Assembly: GCA_902984215.1 (NCBI GenBank)
Contig: CADWAF010000637.1
Span: 1 to 16,982 of the forward strand
Direction: 5' to 3'
Source of the DNA: Willaertia magna
Taxonomy: Eukaryota > Heterolobosea > Eutetramitea > Acrasida > Naegleriidae
Length of the DNA: 16,982 nt
Part shown: one piece after another, positions 1-10,132 of the stretch
Layout: each line of letters begins with the position of its first letter
Position numbering within the stretch: position 1 is the stretch's first letter
Notes under the pieces: model-generated
The model's input: only the letters and a program-made list of their open reading frames with translations
Database searches by the model: none
Told to the model about the DNA's origin: nothing
Program-made: the position numbers and the translations under genes

Positions 1-1375
1 ATAAAAATAAAAAAAATTAATAAAAGAAAAAAAAAGAAAACATAAATAGAAATTGTTTTATTGATTATTTTGTTTATATTAGGATTTTAAAATTATTTTA
101 ATATATTCTATATGACGATATTTGATAGTTTGTTTTGTAAATTTAATTATAAATTTATTATTCTTCTTATCTTCTTTAATTTCTTTATAAACTGCATCTA
201 TTTTATTTTCATTTTCTTTAATTTTCTCTTCTCTGATTACCAAAGAAAAATATGAATTAAAGATAACAGTTCTAATAATTTTAAAATAATAATTCAAATT
301 TTTAAAAAAAAATGGTTAATTCTATTTTCTTTAAAAGTAATCTCATTAATTCTTAAGTTAATTTCATTACTAACTTTATTAATCAATATAAAAGCATCTT
401 TAATATTATATTTCAAACAAACCTTTGCTTTATTTCTAATATTGAAGTACATTGTTTTAAAAAATACTAATAATGCACAACTAAATATAAATTCAATATA
501 CTTAATAAATTCATTTATTATCATTTTTATTTTCAATTTTCTTGGCAATTTGGTTGTTTAAAAAATTAATTATAATAAACAACAACGACTATAATTATGA
601 ATAAACATTTTAAAGTTAAATATAATACTAATCATTTCAATACTCTTTTTGAAACAACTAATTTAAAGCATTATTCATATTATTGATAGTTACAGCTGTT
701 TTTACTTGTTAATTATAATATAACATAATTAACATATTGGAGACCCTTCAAATTTTTTAATAAATTAACACCTTCTATGTCTTTTCTGTTTAATGTTTTA
801 ATATTATAATCTGCAAAAAACCAAAAAAGAAGTAATAATCACGTAAATACTTAAATTTCTTTTGCATTTTCCAATAATCATAAGAAATATGATCAAAGGT
901 GGTGATGTTTAAAATTAAATATTTAATAATTTCACCCTTATTCATATAATTCACAAATCTTTCCAAATTTAAACCAAAATTAAAATATATATCATCAAAT
1001 ATATATTCTAATTATTCAAAAAAAAGCTTTAGAAAATCAGTTTTCTTTTCATTAATGATATTTTCTTTCTTTTTATAAACACAAATATCGAATTCATATT
1101 TAAACAAATCTACAGTATCAAGAAACTATTAAAATTACAAAAATAAAGTATTAATTTGTTGGAGGGTTTAAATAATTTTTGATTATTCATATAAATTTCT
1201 TTTTATGTAACGAAAAGATTTTTCTTTTTTTTTTTAATTATATTTTTATCAATTTCAATACTTTTTTTATTTTTTTTTCTTTTTCTTTGATTTTTTGTTT
1301 TTTTTATAAATTTTTACATAAAAAAACATTAAAAAAATATTACTACAAAATCTTAGAAATTCTTTTATAATCTAT
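1..1375 (-). pseudogene. Decayed second copy of the 546-residue-type gene
   Basis: This stretch aligns along its length with 15200 to about 16560, including the intergenic A-rich tract and the AATAAA (57-62) at the end of the gene. Two short surviving frames (79-297 and 294-548) match the C-terminal part of the protein at 15264-15653: the run VIREEKIKENEN is shared. Most differences are G:C in the right copy against A:T here, giving Glu to Lys, Met to Ile and Gln to stop changes. It keeps 37 bases (596-632) that the right copy lacks, and these bridge the two halves of the reading frame. The part coding for roughly the first 100 residues is absent or unrecognisable beyond about 1375. The match already runs at base 1, so the copy probably continues off the left edge. 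It is clearly non-functional. Confidence 0.88.
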
Positions 1376-2908
1376 AAAAAATTAATTTATTAACATTATA
1401 TTTTTTTAAAATAAAATTAATAATAGCTATAATAAAGTCTTTTAATTCATTAATTTAACAAATAAAAACTTCAGAAAATGAATTAAATAATAAATTAAAT
1501 TTTATTATTAATAATTTAAATAATATTAAACAATAATTTAATTTTAAATTACAACAAATTATCATTAATTAAAATAATTAATTCAATCTTTTATAAACTT
1601 AATTAAATACTTTACAACAACAATTAATTTTCAATCAATAACAATAATAATCTAAATCTTTATTTACAAAAACAAAATAAAATTTTAGAAATATTAATAT
1701 ATTATAATAAGTTTATTAATGATTATATTAAATTTATTAATTTAAATATTAGATTATTTAATTTAAATAATTTTATTTTAAATTTTATAAATTATTTTAT
1801 TAAAAAAGATATAAGAAAATAAATAATTTTGTTGAAATATTTAATTATATTGATGTTTTTTATAGAAATAATGATAATATAATTGAAAATTTTATTAAAA
1901 ATAAAAATTTAAAATTAATTTAAAAAGGTTAAATTATTAATAAATATTATAAAAATAATAAAAATAATTTAAATTTAAATATTAAAAGATATAATTTTAA
2001 TTTATATAAAAATTTATATAATTTAATTATAATTTTTCTAAATTTATTGCCTAAAATAATAATATTAAAAAAAATTATTTAAATAATTATATTAAAAAAA
2101 TTTTAAATAAAGAAAAATTTAATAATTTTATTGATTAAAAATAATTAAATATTAAATTAAATTATTATTTAAAAGATAAATTAAATAATTAAATTAAAAT
2201 TAAGATTATAAATTTTAATATATTAAATTTAAAAATTAATTTTATTAGAATTAATAATAATAAATTAAATAAATTAATTAAAAAAGATTATATTTATAAT
2301 TATTGTAATAAAATAAATTAATTTATAAAAATTATTAAAAAATGATATTTTATTATCTAATCTTTATATATAATATCCCCTAATACATAAATAACTAAAC
2401 AATTACTTTAAATTTAAATAATTTAATTTTTAATCAATAAAATATTTAATAATTTTAACTTTTCTTCTTTTATTTAACAAATATATAATATTTTAATTTA
2501 ATTTAATAACTACTGCAATATCATTAATTTAAATTAATAATATTTTTAGTAATAAATAAATATTTAAGATTTTATTATTTAAAAATTATTAAAAATTATT
2601 AACAATAGTATTTGTATATATATTTTTATTAATGTTAATTAATAATAATAATAAAAATATATAAATTAATTTTTTAAGAATATATTTTTTTTTAATTATT
2701 AAATAAATGTATTTAATAATTTTTTTTTAATATTCTATTAAAAAAATAATTCTAATAACATTAATTATCTTTATAAAATTTTTTTAAATTTTTAAAATAA
2801 TTAATATATTGATTAATATTTTTTAAAAATATAAACTTCTTAAATTATTTACTATAGTTGTACTTTTAAAAATTTTTAATAAATTATTTATAATATTTAT
2901 AATATTTA

Positions 2909-2940
<32 letters not shown>

Positions 2941-5441
2941 ATATTAATTTATTTAAAACACTTTTTTTAATAATTTCAATATAATTAATTTTAATATTTT
3001 TTATTAAATATTAAATATTATAAATAATATAAAAATATAATTTATAAATTCAAATTTAATATTATAACTATTATTTATATTATTACTTAAAATAATATTT
3101 ATAAAGAGGATATATATAATTAAATTATTAATTTAAGCAAATAATTATATAAAATTCAATAATTTTGTTGTTATTGTTAGAGTTATTATAAATTTTTTAA
3201 TATTATGGATTTAATATTATTAATAATATTAATTAAAACATTTTCAATATAATTATTACAATATTTAAAAAATTAATTATTAAAAAATTTTATAATTGTA
3301 TTTATTTTATTTAAATGAATATAATATAATTTTTTAAATAAATTTTATTATTTTTAAATATTAATTTATATATAGTATTTTTAAATAAATTAAAATAATT
3401 TTAAATATTTTTTAAACTTTTTATATTTAATAAAAATATTAAATTTAAATATATTTAATTTTTTTTATTGTGATTATAATTATTATATTTATAATTATAA
3501 TTTTAAAAAATAAAAAAAAATAAAAAAATTTTTAAATATTTGCTAATAAATTAAATTTAATTTAAATTTATTTTATAATTTATTTTTAAAATTATAATTG
3601 CTAAAGAATAATTATATTAAAAAAGTTATAAATATAATTATATATTATATTTCATTTTTATTTTAAAACAATTATAAAAATTTACTTTAAAAAGATAATA
3701 CAAAGTAAAATATTAATTAAAATTAATATAATAATTAACAAATTTATAGATCTTAAAAAAGAATATAAGAAAATTTATTATTATATATGTTTAAAAAAAG
3801 ATTGTTTTTGTAATATTAATATATATAAAAACTGTAAAATTATTTTTAATAATTATTTTTAAATTAAAACTTTTAAAAATTATTAATTAATTTATTAATA
3901 TTATAGATTTAACAAATTTTAGATTATAAATATTAGTAAAAAAAATTATTTAAAGTTTATATGTAATAAATAAAAAAATAAAAAAACAATAAAATTTTTA
4001 GTTATAATTAGTTAATTATATTATAATAGTTTTTTAAATAAAATTATTATTTTTTTATTTATAATTCAAAAAAACAAAAGAAAACATAGTAAATATTTAT
4101 TATTTATAAATAAATTATAAACTCTCTTTTTTACTATATAAAAATTGCTTTTATATTTTATAATATTTTAAATAAATTAAATAATAAAAGTTTTTGTAAT
4201 TTATTTTATAAAAAATTTTTGTATAATTATAAATATTAATTATTAATTTTTTTAAAAAAAAATATTTCTTAAAACAAATTAAAAACTAAAACTGTAACTA
4301 AAAATTTAAAAATTTTTAATTTAAAACATTTTATAATTATTTTATAATTATTAAATTAAAATTTATTTGAATAAAAATAAAATTTAAAAGGAAAATTAAT
4401 AAAATTTAAAATATTGAAATAAAAGATTGAATATTTTTTATTTTATAATAAATAGTAATACAATAATATTAATTTTTTAACTACAATAAAATCAATAATT
4501 AAAAGAGTAGAATATTTGTTGATTATAAATAAATATTTAAAAAATTTTGTTTGATATTTAAAAAAAGTTGTTGTTTTAATAAAAATAGATTATAAAAAAA
4601 AGATTTTTTTAACATAATAGTTAATATTAATAAAATAAAAATTAATTATTATAATTATATCAATAATAATTATAAAACAATAATCATAATTTATATAGAT
4701 GATTTTAAAAAAAAAAATATTGTTTTTAGATGAATTAAATATTTTTATAATAATATATAATAATAATATTTTTTTTAATAAATATAAATTATAATATGCT
4801 ATAATAAAGTTTAAAGAGAATTTTTTTTATAGTATGTTTTATTTTAATAGTTTTTTATATAAAGAAACAGAATTTTAATAAATTTTAATAATAAATTACA
4901 AAAAAAATTTAATATTAATTTTTTTTTAAAAAAAAGTTTTTTATTTAAAAATTTAAATATATATAATTCTTTATTATTATAAAAAAAATAAGTTTAATAT
5001 TTAAATATAAAAATTATATATTAATTTCTTTTACTTTATTAAAATTTCTTAAAAAACTAAATTATTAAAATTATTTTCTTTTAAATAAAATTAAAATATT
5101 TAAAATATTAAAAATTTAAATTTAAAATCTTAAAGTTTTTTAAATTATTTTATTAAAGTAAAATTATTTTTTATAATAAATATTAAAAAAAATAAAATTA
5201 ATAGAATTTTAGTAAATATTAATAATTTAAAAAAGAAAAAAGAAAAATTAATTTATAAAATTATTATATTGGATATTATAAAAAATTAATTTATAAAAAA
5301 AAGATTAAAAAAATAATATTAAAATAAAAAATAAAAAAGAATAAATATTATAAAAAAAATAATAATAATAATTAAATAAAAAATGTTTATAAATTAATTT
5401 TATAAAAAAATTTTAATTTAATTATAAAAAAAATTAATAGT
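1376..5441. other. Extremely AT-rich gene desert of decayed sequence
   Basis: About 4 kb of almost pure A and T; for example 2101-2160 has only two G/C bases in 60. No conventional ORF of useful length exists on either strand. It is not a simple tandem repeat. Several stretches read as long plus-strand frames whose only interruptions are TAA codons (see 1465-1680), which suggests former coding DNA driven to A+T rather than a random spacer. No long terminal repeats, tRNA or rRNA were seen. The genes on its right are much less AT-rich, so the boundary near 5440 is sharp. Confidence 0.7.
1465..1680 (+). pseudogene. Gln-rich coiled-coil protein fossil (retroelement Gag-like?)
   Basis: One plus-strand frame of 72 codons is interrupted only by TAA: nine TAA and eight CAA, with no TAG or TGA. 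If each TAA is read as an old CAA, the product is a leucine- and glutamine-rich helical segment (with LNTLQQQL) followed by a Ser/Lys/Thr-rich stretch. That layout resembles the N-terminal coiled coil of some LTR-retrotransposon Gag proteins, but there is no specific signature. Frames can be followed patchily to about 2340, where DYIYNYCNKINQF faintly recalls a CCHC zinc knuckle with lost cysteines. This orientation is opposite to all genes at 5469-16867, so it would be a different element. The Gag assignment is inference and weak. Confidence 0.3.
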
Positions 5442-5457
5442 TCAAGAAAAAGTAAGT

Positions 5458-5463
5458 TTTATT
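5458..5463 (-). terminator. AATAAA polyadenylation signal after the recombinase gene
   Basis: AATAAA lies within AATAAAACTT, immediately after the last stop of the recombinase frame. The same ten bases follow two other genes in the window. A lone AATAAA means little at this A+T content; the shared ten-mer and its placement are the support. Confidence 0.4.
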
Positions 5464-5468
5464 AATAA

Positions 5469-7706
5469 TTATATATGTAATGATTTATTAATTTTATGAT
5501 GTTCCATAATTTCACCTGCTTTTTTAATACTATCTTGTAATTGTCTAGTTAATTTAGTAATTACCTTATTTGTACCATCTGTAATATTTTTAATATAAGT
5601 ATTATAAATTGGATAATTTTTATACCATTTCTTATTATTTTCAATCTGAACTTCTTTATGAGTATTATTTTTTATTAATTTCCAAGTCCATTTATTATCC
5701 TTCTTAATAATTTTATAATTATTGACATTACAATAATCATATAATTCACTTTTATCTCAATTATTATAAACGTATTGCTTTTTTAATCTAAATAATAAAG
5801 ATTTTTTTTTATCATTATCTTGTTCTTTCAAATATTGTGAATGTTCTTTTAAATTATCTAATTCTTCTTCAAAAAATCTTTCATTAATGAATTCTTGAAT
5901 TGCTTCATCTACAGCATAATTATGATTCTTATTAGTTTTCTTATTTATATTATTAGTTGATTTTTGTAAAATTTCATCTTGATCACCATAAACCATTCTA
6001 ATAAAACAACTTAATTCTTTTGTCATTCTAATTAATGGAATTTCTAAAATTTGATCTTTATCAAATTCATTAAAAATATCATTAATATTTTTAATCTTAG
6101 ATAAATCTTTAACAACAGACCAAATATCTAATTGTTTATCCACTAAAATATCATCTTCAAATTCTTTTAAAGTTGATTAAGAATTATCTTTTAAACCAAT
6201 TTCTAAATGAATATTATCTTGTAATAATAAATTTTTAATAACTTCATTAGAAATTTCTTCATCACCTTATTCACCAATAATTCCACTATCATCAAATAAA
6301 GTTGAAATTTCTCTATCATAATAATCGACCATCTTTAAAGATTTCCAGCCAATATATTTTCTAATCTTTTCTTTATAATTTTCCCAATTACCAGTATAAC
6401 CACCATGTTTTAATTTCATTAATAAAACAACAGTTAAACCAGATCTACAAGATCTCATTCTATATCTTTTAGATTTATCTTTAGGCCATACTTTTTCTGC
6501 TAATTGACAAATATATTCAAACATATTTTCACTTGTTAAAAGTGTTTTACCATCTGTTTGTACCCATAAAGATTGATTTAAACATTCATCTTTAATTTTC
6601 CAATCTTCTATTGTTGGATTTGTAATCATTGTCATAAAATCATTTCCAACAAATGCTTGTCTAAAATAAAATAAATAAAAAGCCAAAGCAACGTTTGGAC
6701 ATTTACTTAAATTGTTATTACCGATTAACATTTGAATTCTTGGAGTTTTTAATAAAATCTTATCTTTTTCTATAATAAACCTAGAATTTAATACTATATA
6801 AATTTTGTTATTTCTTTTAATTGTTACTGGGATAAAAGAAATGTTAGAAAGTTTTAAATATTCAAAACTATCACCACGAAGTCCTTTACTTCTTGCTTGT
6901 AATATTAAACTTTTTAATAAAGCTTCCTTATTCTTATTAATATTTAAAAAATCAACTAATATATCTCTATCTTTGTTTAATAAAGGTTTAACTTTTTTAA
7001 CTTGTTTACCATACATTCTTCTTAATCCTCTTAAAAATATTTTATATTTCTTTCTTAATGCACGAGCTTCTTCAATAGAAAAATTCTTATGTTTTACATA
7101 TTGAATAAAAATATTATAAGAATAACCAAATGTTGTACTATAAGAATATCTAAATCTTCTAATATCCAACATGTATTGGAAAATACTATTTAAATTGGAA
7201 GCATATTTCTTTTCATTATCATTAAAAGTAGGATCTATTAAAAATTTCTTTTTTAAATAATTATACCAATGTTTCTTTGCTTGTCTTCTATATTTATAAG
7301 TATCTTTTGCATTTACTAATCTATTAATATCCTCAATAGTAATTAAACTATTGTCAGCATTTAAAATATTTGGTGGAGGATTTGTAAATGTTTTACTAGT
7401 TTTTAATGGAGTAACGTTATCGGCATCTTCATCATCAGATGATCTCCAATCTTCTAATAAATCAGCCAAACTATCTAATCTTTTACCATTAGTAGTTAAT
7501 ATTTGTTCAATTACTTCATCTTCTTCATCAAAAGGTACATCTTTTTCAAATACTTCTTTATCACCAATATCTAATATTTGATTTATTGAATAATCTGGTA
7601 ATGGTTGAGTTTCTTCTTTTTCTTCTTCTTCATTATCAGAGTCATAATGATTTAAATCTTGTTCTTTGTCATTGATAGAGTTATTATGTAAAGATGTTGA
7701 TAACAT
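5469..7706 (-). CDS. Crypton-like tyrosine recombinase with C-terminal extension, partly broken
   Basis: The first 479 codons (7706 to 6267) are open. After an acidic N-terminus (about 1-100) come a basic helical segment (about 137-240, likely the core-binding domain) and a catalytic domain. Box I is GLRGDSFEYLKLS with the catalytic Arg at 277. Box II is RMRSCRSG (R418, R421), where the usual His of HxxR is Arg. Then YIGWKS (Trp454 in the third His/Trp position) and Tyr463 in VDYYDRE, spaced as in the family, as the likely nucleophile. This is the fold of DNA integrases, and the box II form recalls Crypton-type recombinases. The same frame continues for about 266 codons past TAA at 6267-6269, TAA at 6177-6179 and TGA at 5757-5759, ending at TAA 5469-5471. 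The first two fit Gln and the third fits Trp. The catalytic domain is intact even if the extension is lost. The ATG at 7706 has an A-rich leader. Confidence 0.8.
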
Positions 7707-7795
7707 TTTTTATATTATTTTTTCTTTCCTTTTTACCTTTGTTGGGTACAATTAATATATAAAAATATATTTTATTTATAACTATCTAAATAAAG

Positions 7796-7844
7796 AGTAA
7801 TCCGTCGGCAGCCCTGACGAGAAGTTGGAACTTTAAATTAAAAA
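7796..7844 (+). repeat. Motif A: GC-rich imperfect palindrome, shared by three intergenic sites
   Basis: Core arms are CGTCGG (7803-7808) and CTGACG (7814-7819) around the five-base spacer CAGCC. The arms pair over six positions with one G:T. The same 6-5-6 layout occurs at 11394-11410 (opposite orientation) and 16942-16958 (same orientation). A and the 16942 copy also share about 24 bases after the core (pattern GGAACTT.AA.TTAAAA). It lies about 95 bases upstream of the recombinase start codon. It could be a recombination site, terminal repeat or promoter element; the sequence does not decide between them. Confidence 0.6.
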
Positions 7845-7921
7845 TAGATTTTTAAAATAAGTATATTTTATAAACAAATTAATTATATGATATCAATGAA
7901 ATAAAATCTTTTTAAATAAGT

Positions 7922-7927
7922 TTTATT
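7922..7927 (-). terminator. AATAAA signal after the 441-residue gene
   Basis: Part of AATAAAACTT, about 70 bases beyond the TAA at 7996 and about 40 beyond the next in-frame TAA (7966-7968). The ten-mer is identical to those after the recombinase gene and the 1211-residue gene. Confidence 0.4.
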
Positions 7928-7995
7928 TTAAATTTACTATATACAAATAAAAAAAACTAGTATTTTTATGAAGAATTGGTATTATTAGAATTTAG

Positions 7996-9321
7996 TTAAG
8001 CTCCATTAGTAATTTCATTTTCTTGTTCTGAACCTACTTCTTCTTCATCATTTTCAATTTGATCATCATCTAAATTGGTTATAGTGGGAGTAGTTGGTTG
8101 TGTAATTGGACTAAATGAATTTTCATTACTTTTTTCTTCTCCTTCATTTTCCTCATCTTCATAATCAGATTGTGTTAACAATTTTAATATTGATTGTGAA
8201 AGTTCTAATTCATCTTCTTTGCTGTCATAATACTTTTCTTCTTCACTTATACAAATAATTTCTAAAGAATCATCATTATTTTCTTCTTCTTCTTCTTCCA
8301 ATACGAATTCTTCTTCTTCATCATCTGCTCCTTCTTCTATAACTTCTTCGGCAAGAGTTAATTCTAATACATCAGTTAATTTTTCCATTTTCTTTTGTTT
8401 TTCTTCAATCTTTTCAATTGTTTCTTCTAAAATAGTCTTATTATTAATTAAAGCCATATTTTCTTCTTCTAATCTCTTTGTTCTATTACTTAAATCTTCA
8501 ATCAATTTATAAATATTCTTATTTGTATCTTCAGTGTTTGTGGGTTGTATATTATTTATAGCTACTAAAAGATTACCTTGTTCATCAATAATACCCTTAT
8601 TTTTTAACTGGTCAAATGATAATTTATATTTCTTTAATAAATTATTATATGCATACTTATAATGAGTTTTTCTTTGCCACATGTAAAATAGAAATCTATC
8701 AGTAGTTTTGAGTGTAACCCACCACTCATTTCTCAACAACTTTACACAGCTTGCTAATTGCATTTCAATATAAGCTTGTTGTCTTATTAAATAATTATTT
8801 GGATTATCCAATTCATTTTCATTGTTACATTTATTAAACATTTCATTATCGCTTTCAGTTGGATCATCATAATCTATAATAAGGCTCATATATTCTTGTT
8901 GTTCTTCATTTAATTCTTCCTCATCTGACAATTCTATTGTAATATTTTGTTCTTTATTTAACTTTTCTTCTTCGTCATCTGACAATTCTATTGTAATACT
9001 TTCATTATCATCATCTGTAGTTGTAATCAATTGTTTTGCTTTCTTTGTTGTTATTTGTGGATTTTTAATAGAAGATATTTTTACTTTCTTTGATAGTGGA
9101 TTTTTAAAAGAAAAAACATTTGATAGAGCAGATGTACTAGTAGATGTACTAGTAGATTTACTAATATTTTTAATAGAACATTTTGAAGCTTGTTTAATTG
9201 AAACATTTTTAAACTCTTCTTTTCTTAATTCATTAAAAGATTTTTCAGTATTAAGTAATTGTAAATTTACTCTTTTACTTATTCTTGGTTTTTCTTTTGG
9301 TTTACAAGTGTATGGAAACAT
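7996..9321 (-). CDS. Acidic coiled-coil protein with SUMO-interacting-like motifs
   Basis: An intact 441-residue ORF of unknown family. The N-terminus is basic and Ser/Thr-rich, with a tandem STSTST tract (about 56-64) and an NLS-like patch SKKVK (about 77-81). Then come two copies of ITIELSD followed by acidic residues (109-119, 127-136), a more ordered segment with paired Trp and aromatic residues (about 180-250), a coiled coil (about 265-330), polyglutamate tracts (335-350) and IICISEEE (about 355-362). Hydrophobic cores followed by Ser and acids resemble SUMO-interacting motifs. The frame after the terminal TAA runs ten more codons (LNSNNTNSS) to TAA 7966-7968, so the stop may itself be a mutated Gln codon. 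It is the first gene upstream of the recombinase and in the same orientation. A nuclear role is likely; the function is unknown. Confidence 0.75.
   Translation of the reverse strand: MFPYTCKPKEKPRISKRVNLQLLNTEKSFNELRKEEFKNVSIKQASKCSIKNISKSTSTSTSTSALSNVFSFKNPLSKKVKISSIKNPQITTKKAKQLITTTDDDNESITIELSDDEEEKLNKEQNITIELSDEEELNEEQQEYMSLIIDYDDPTESDNEMFNKCNNENELDNPNNYLIRQQAYIEMQLASCVKLLRNEWWVTLKTTDRFLFYMWQRKTHYKYAYNNLLKKYKLSFDQLKNKGIIDEQGNLLVAINNIQPTNTEDTNKNIYKLIEDLSNRTKRLEEENMALINNKTILEETIEKIEEKQKKMEKLTDVLELTLAEEVIEEGADDEEEEFVLEEEEEENNDDSLEIICISEEEKYYDSKEDELELSQSILKLLTQSDYEDEENEGEEKSNENSFSPITQPTTPTITNLDDDQIENDEEEVGSEQENEITNGA
8921..8998 (-). repeat. Internal 24-base duplication encoding two ITIELSD motifs
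   Basis: Two identical 24-base units at 8921-8944 and 8975-8998, offset by 54 bases (18 codons), so the duplication is in frame. Each encodes part of the hydrophobic-acidic motif TIELSD. Base-perfect identity in a decaying region suggests a recent duplication or maintenance. Confidence 0.85.
9131..9154 (-). repeat. 12-base tandem repeat coding for Ser-Thr tract
   Basis: GATGTACTAGTA occurs twice in tandem, followed by a degenerate third unit (GATTTACTAATA). It encodes the alternating Ser/Thr stretch in the N-terminal part of the 441-residue protein and is probably a slippage product. Confidence 0.8.
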
Positions 9322-9469
9322 TTTTTTAATATAAATTACAATATTATTTTCATAAGATAAGTATGATTTTTATAAATAATTTTACCTTCTTTTTTTAACT
9401 AGTCCAATAAAAGGAAAAATAGTTTTAAAGAAAATGACCAAAATAGATTTAAAAATATTAAAAAAAAAC

Positions 9470-9475
9470 TTTATT
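9470..9475 (-). terminator. AATAAA signal after the small coiled-coil gene
   Basis: AATAAA sits a few bases after the TGA at 9480-9482. It is followed on the minus strand by a T-rich stretch and TTTTAAATCT, which closely resembles the sequence after the 1211-residue gene. Confidence 0.4.
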
Positions 9476-9479
9476 TCAT

Positions 9480-10061
9480 TCAATTAGATCCATCACCATT
9501 TTCACAATTTTCATCTTCCTTCTTTTTCAATTGCTTTTTCTTTTTATTTTGCATTTCTTCACATTCCTTTAATAATTTTTCAATTTTTTGAAATTGTGTT
9601 ATTACTGCATTAGCATTATTACTCATTTCTTTAAAAGTAGAAACAAAATCTAATTGAAGAACATGTCTAAGTATTCTTTCTTCAGCTTCTGTTGCCTTTT
9701 TATGTTTTGATCTAATATTTTCTAAAACAATATTTTTACTTTGCTCAAATAATTCATTTCTTTTATTAACAGCTTCCAAGAGCATTTTAGTCTTTTTTTT
9801 GATAGCTACCATATATTCATCATCACCATCATCATCTATAAGTACATCATTATCACTATCACCACCCAAAAGTTTATCATTATCCTTTTGACTATTATTA
9901 ATTATAGCATTTTCTTCTAATTTTCTTCTTTTGGTATTTGAGTCTGTGGTATTTGAGTGTGTTTCGATTTTATTATTATCTTCTTTTTCTGTACTTTCTT
10001 TTTTACTTACATAAGCGTGATCAGCGGATGACCCTATATTAGATAATTAATGTTTTTTCAT
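9480..10061 (-). pseudogene. Small acidic/basic coiled-coil protein with a TAA at codon 5
   Basis: The frame opens at an ATG (10059-10061) with a good A-rich leader and reads MKKH, then TAA (10047-10049), then LSNIGSSADHAY and on without a break to TGA 9480-9482: 193 residues if the TAA was CAA (Gln). No other in-frame ATG appears before residue 80 or so, and the sequence from codon 6 has normal coding composition, so I start at 10061. Visible features are an NLS-like TKRRKLE, the hydrophobic-acidic motif DVLIDDDGDDE, a helical coiled-coil half and a Lys-rich tail. The family is unknown. It lies between the 403- and 441-residue genes with gaps of only 66 and 158 bases. The terminal TGA could also be a mutated Trp codon, since TAA follows two codons later. 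Confidence 0.7.
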
Positions 10062-10126
10062 TTTTTTTAATCAAACTCAACCACTAAAACTTTAAAAAAC
10101 TATTTTCAAAAAACTAAAAATAAATA

Positions 10127-10132
10127 TTTATT
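10127..10132 (-). terminator. AATAAA overlapping the stop of the 403-residue gene
   Basis: The stop codon TAA (10128-10130) is part of AATAAA. The same overlap is seen at the end of the 546-residue gene, suggesting very compact 3' ends. Confidence 0.4.

Larger units (their letters stand above)
7707..7995. other. Intergenic region between recombinase and acidic protein genes
   Basis: The region holds the 5' leader of the recombinase gene, an AT palindrome near 7755-7770, motif A (7796-7844) and the 3' end of the next gene, including its AATAAA. Nothing else is visible. It is one of only three places with a GC-rich island outside coding sequence. Confidence 0.6.

Noticed and set aside
1179..1370. 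Plus-strand 63-codon ORF
   Set aside because: Phe/Lys/Tyr-rich translation of the poly-T strand, antisense to the decayed gene copy.
1..1375. Classic repeat-induced point mutation (RIP)
   Set aside because: The transitions have the right direction, but my hand count shows no clear CpA preference.
1376..5441. Centromere, mitochondrial or plastid insert, or CRISPR-like repeat in the AT desert
   Set aside because: No periodic repeat, tRNA, rRNA or organelle gene was recognised; the sequence looks like decayed dispersed DNA.
6805..7104. Plus-strand ORFs antisense to the recombinase (also 7351-7581)
   Set aside because: They lie wholly within the well-supported recombinase frame on the other strand and have no independent features.
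6267..7706. Starship 'captain' recombinase (DUF3435)
   Set aside because: The box II form and overall length fit a Crypton-like recombinase better, and no Starship-type layout is visible; this cannot be settled without a profile search.
7801..7844. Hammerhead ribozyme suggested by CTGACGAG followed by a small hairpin
   Set aside because: The conserved GAAA after stem II is missing, the loop would be too small, and the copies at 11394 and 16942 do not keep the core.
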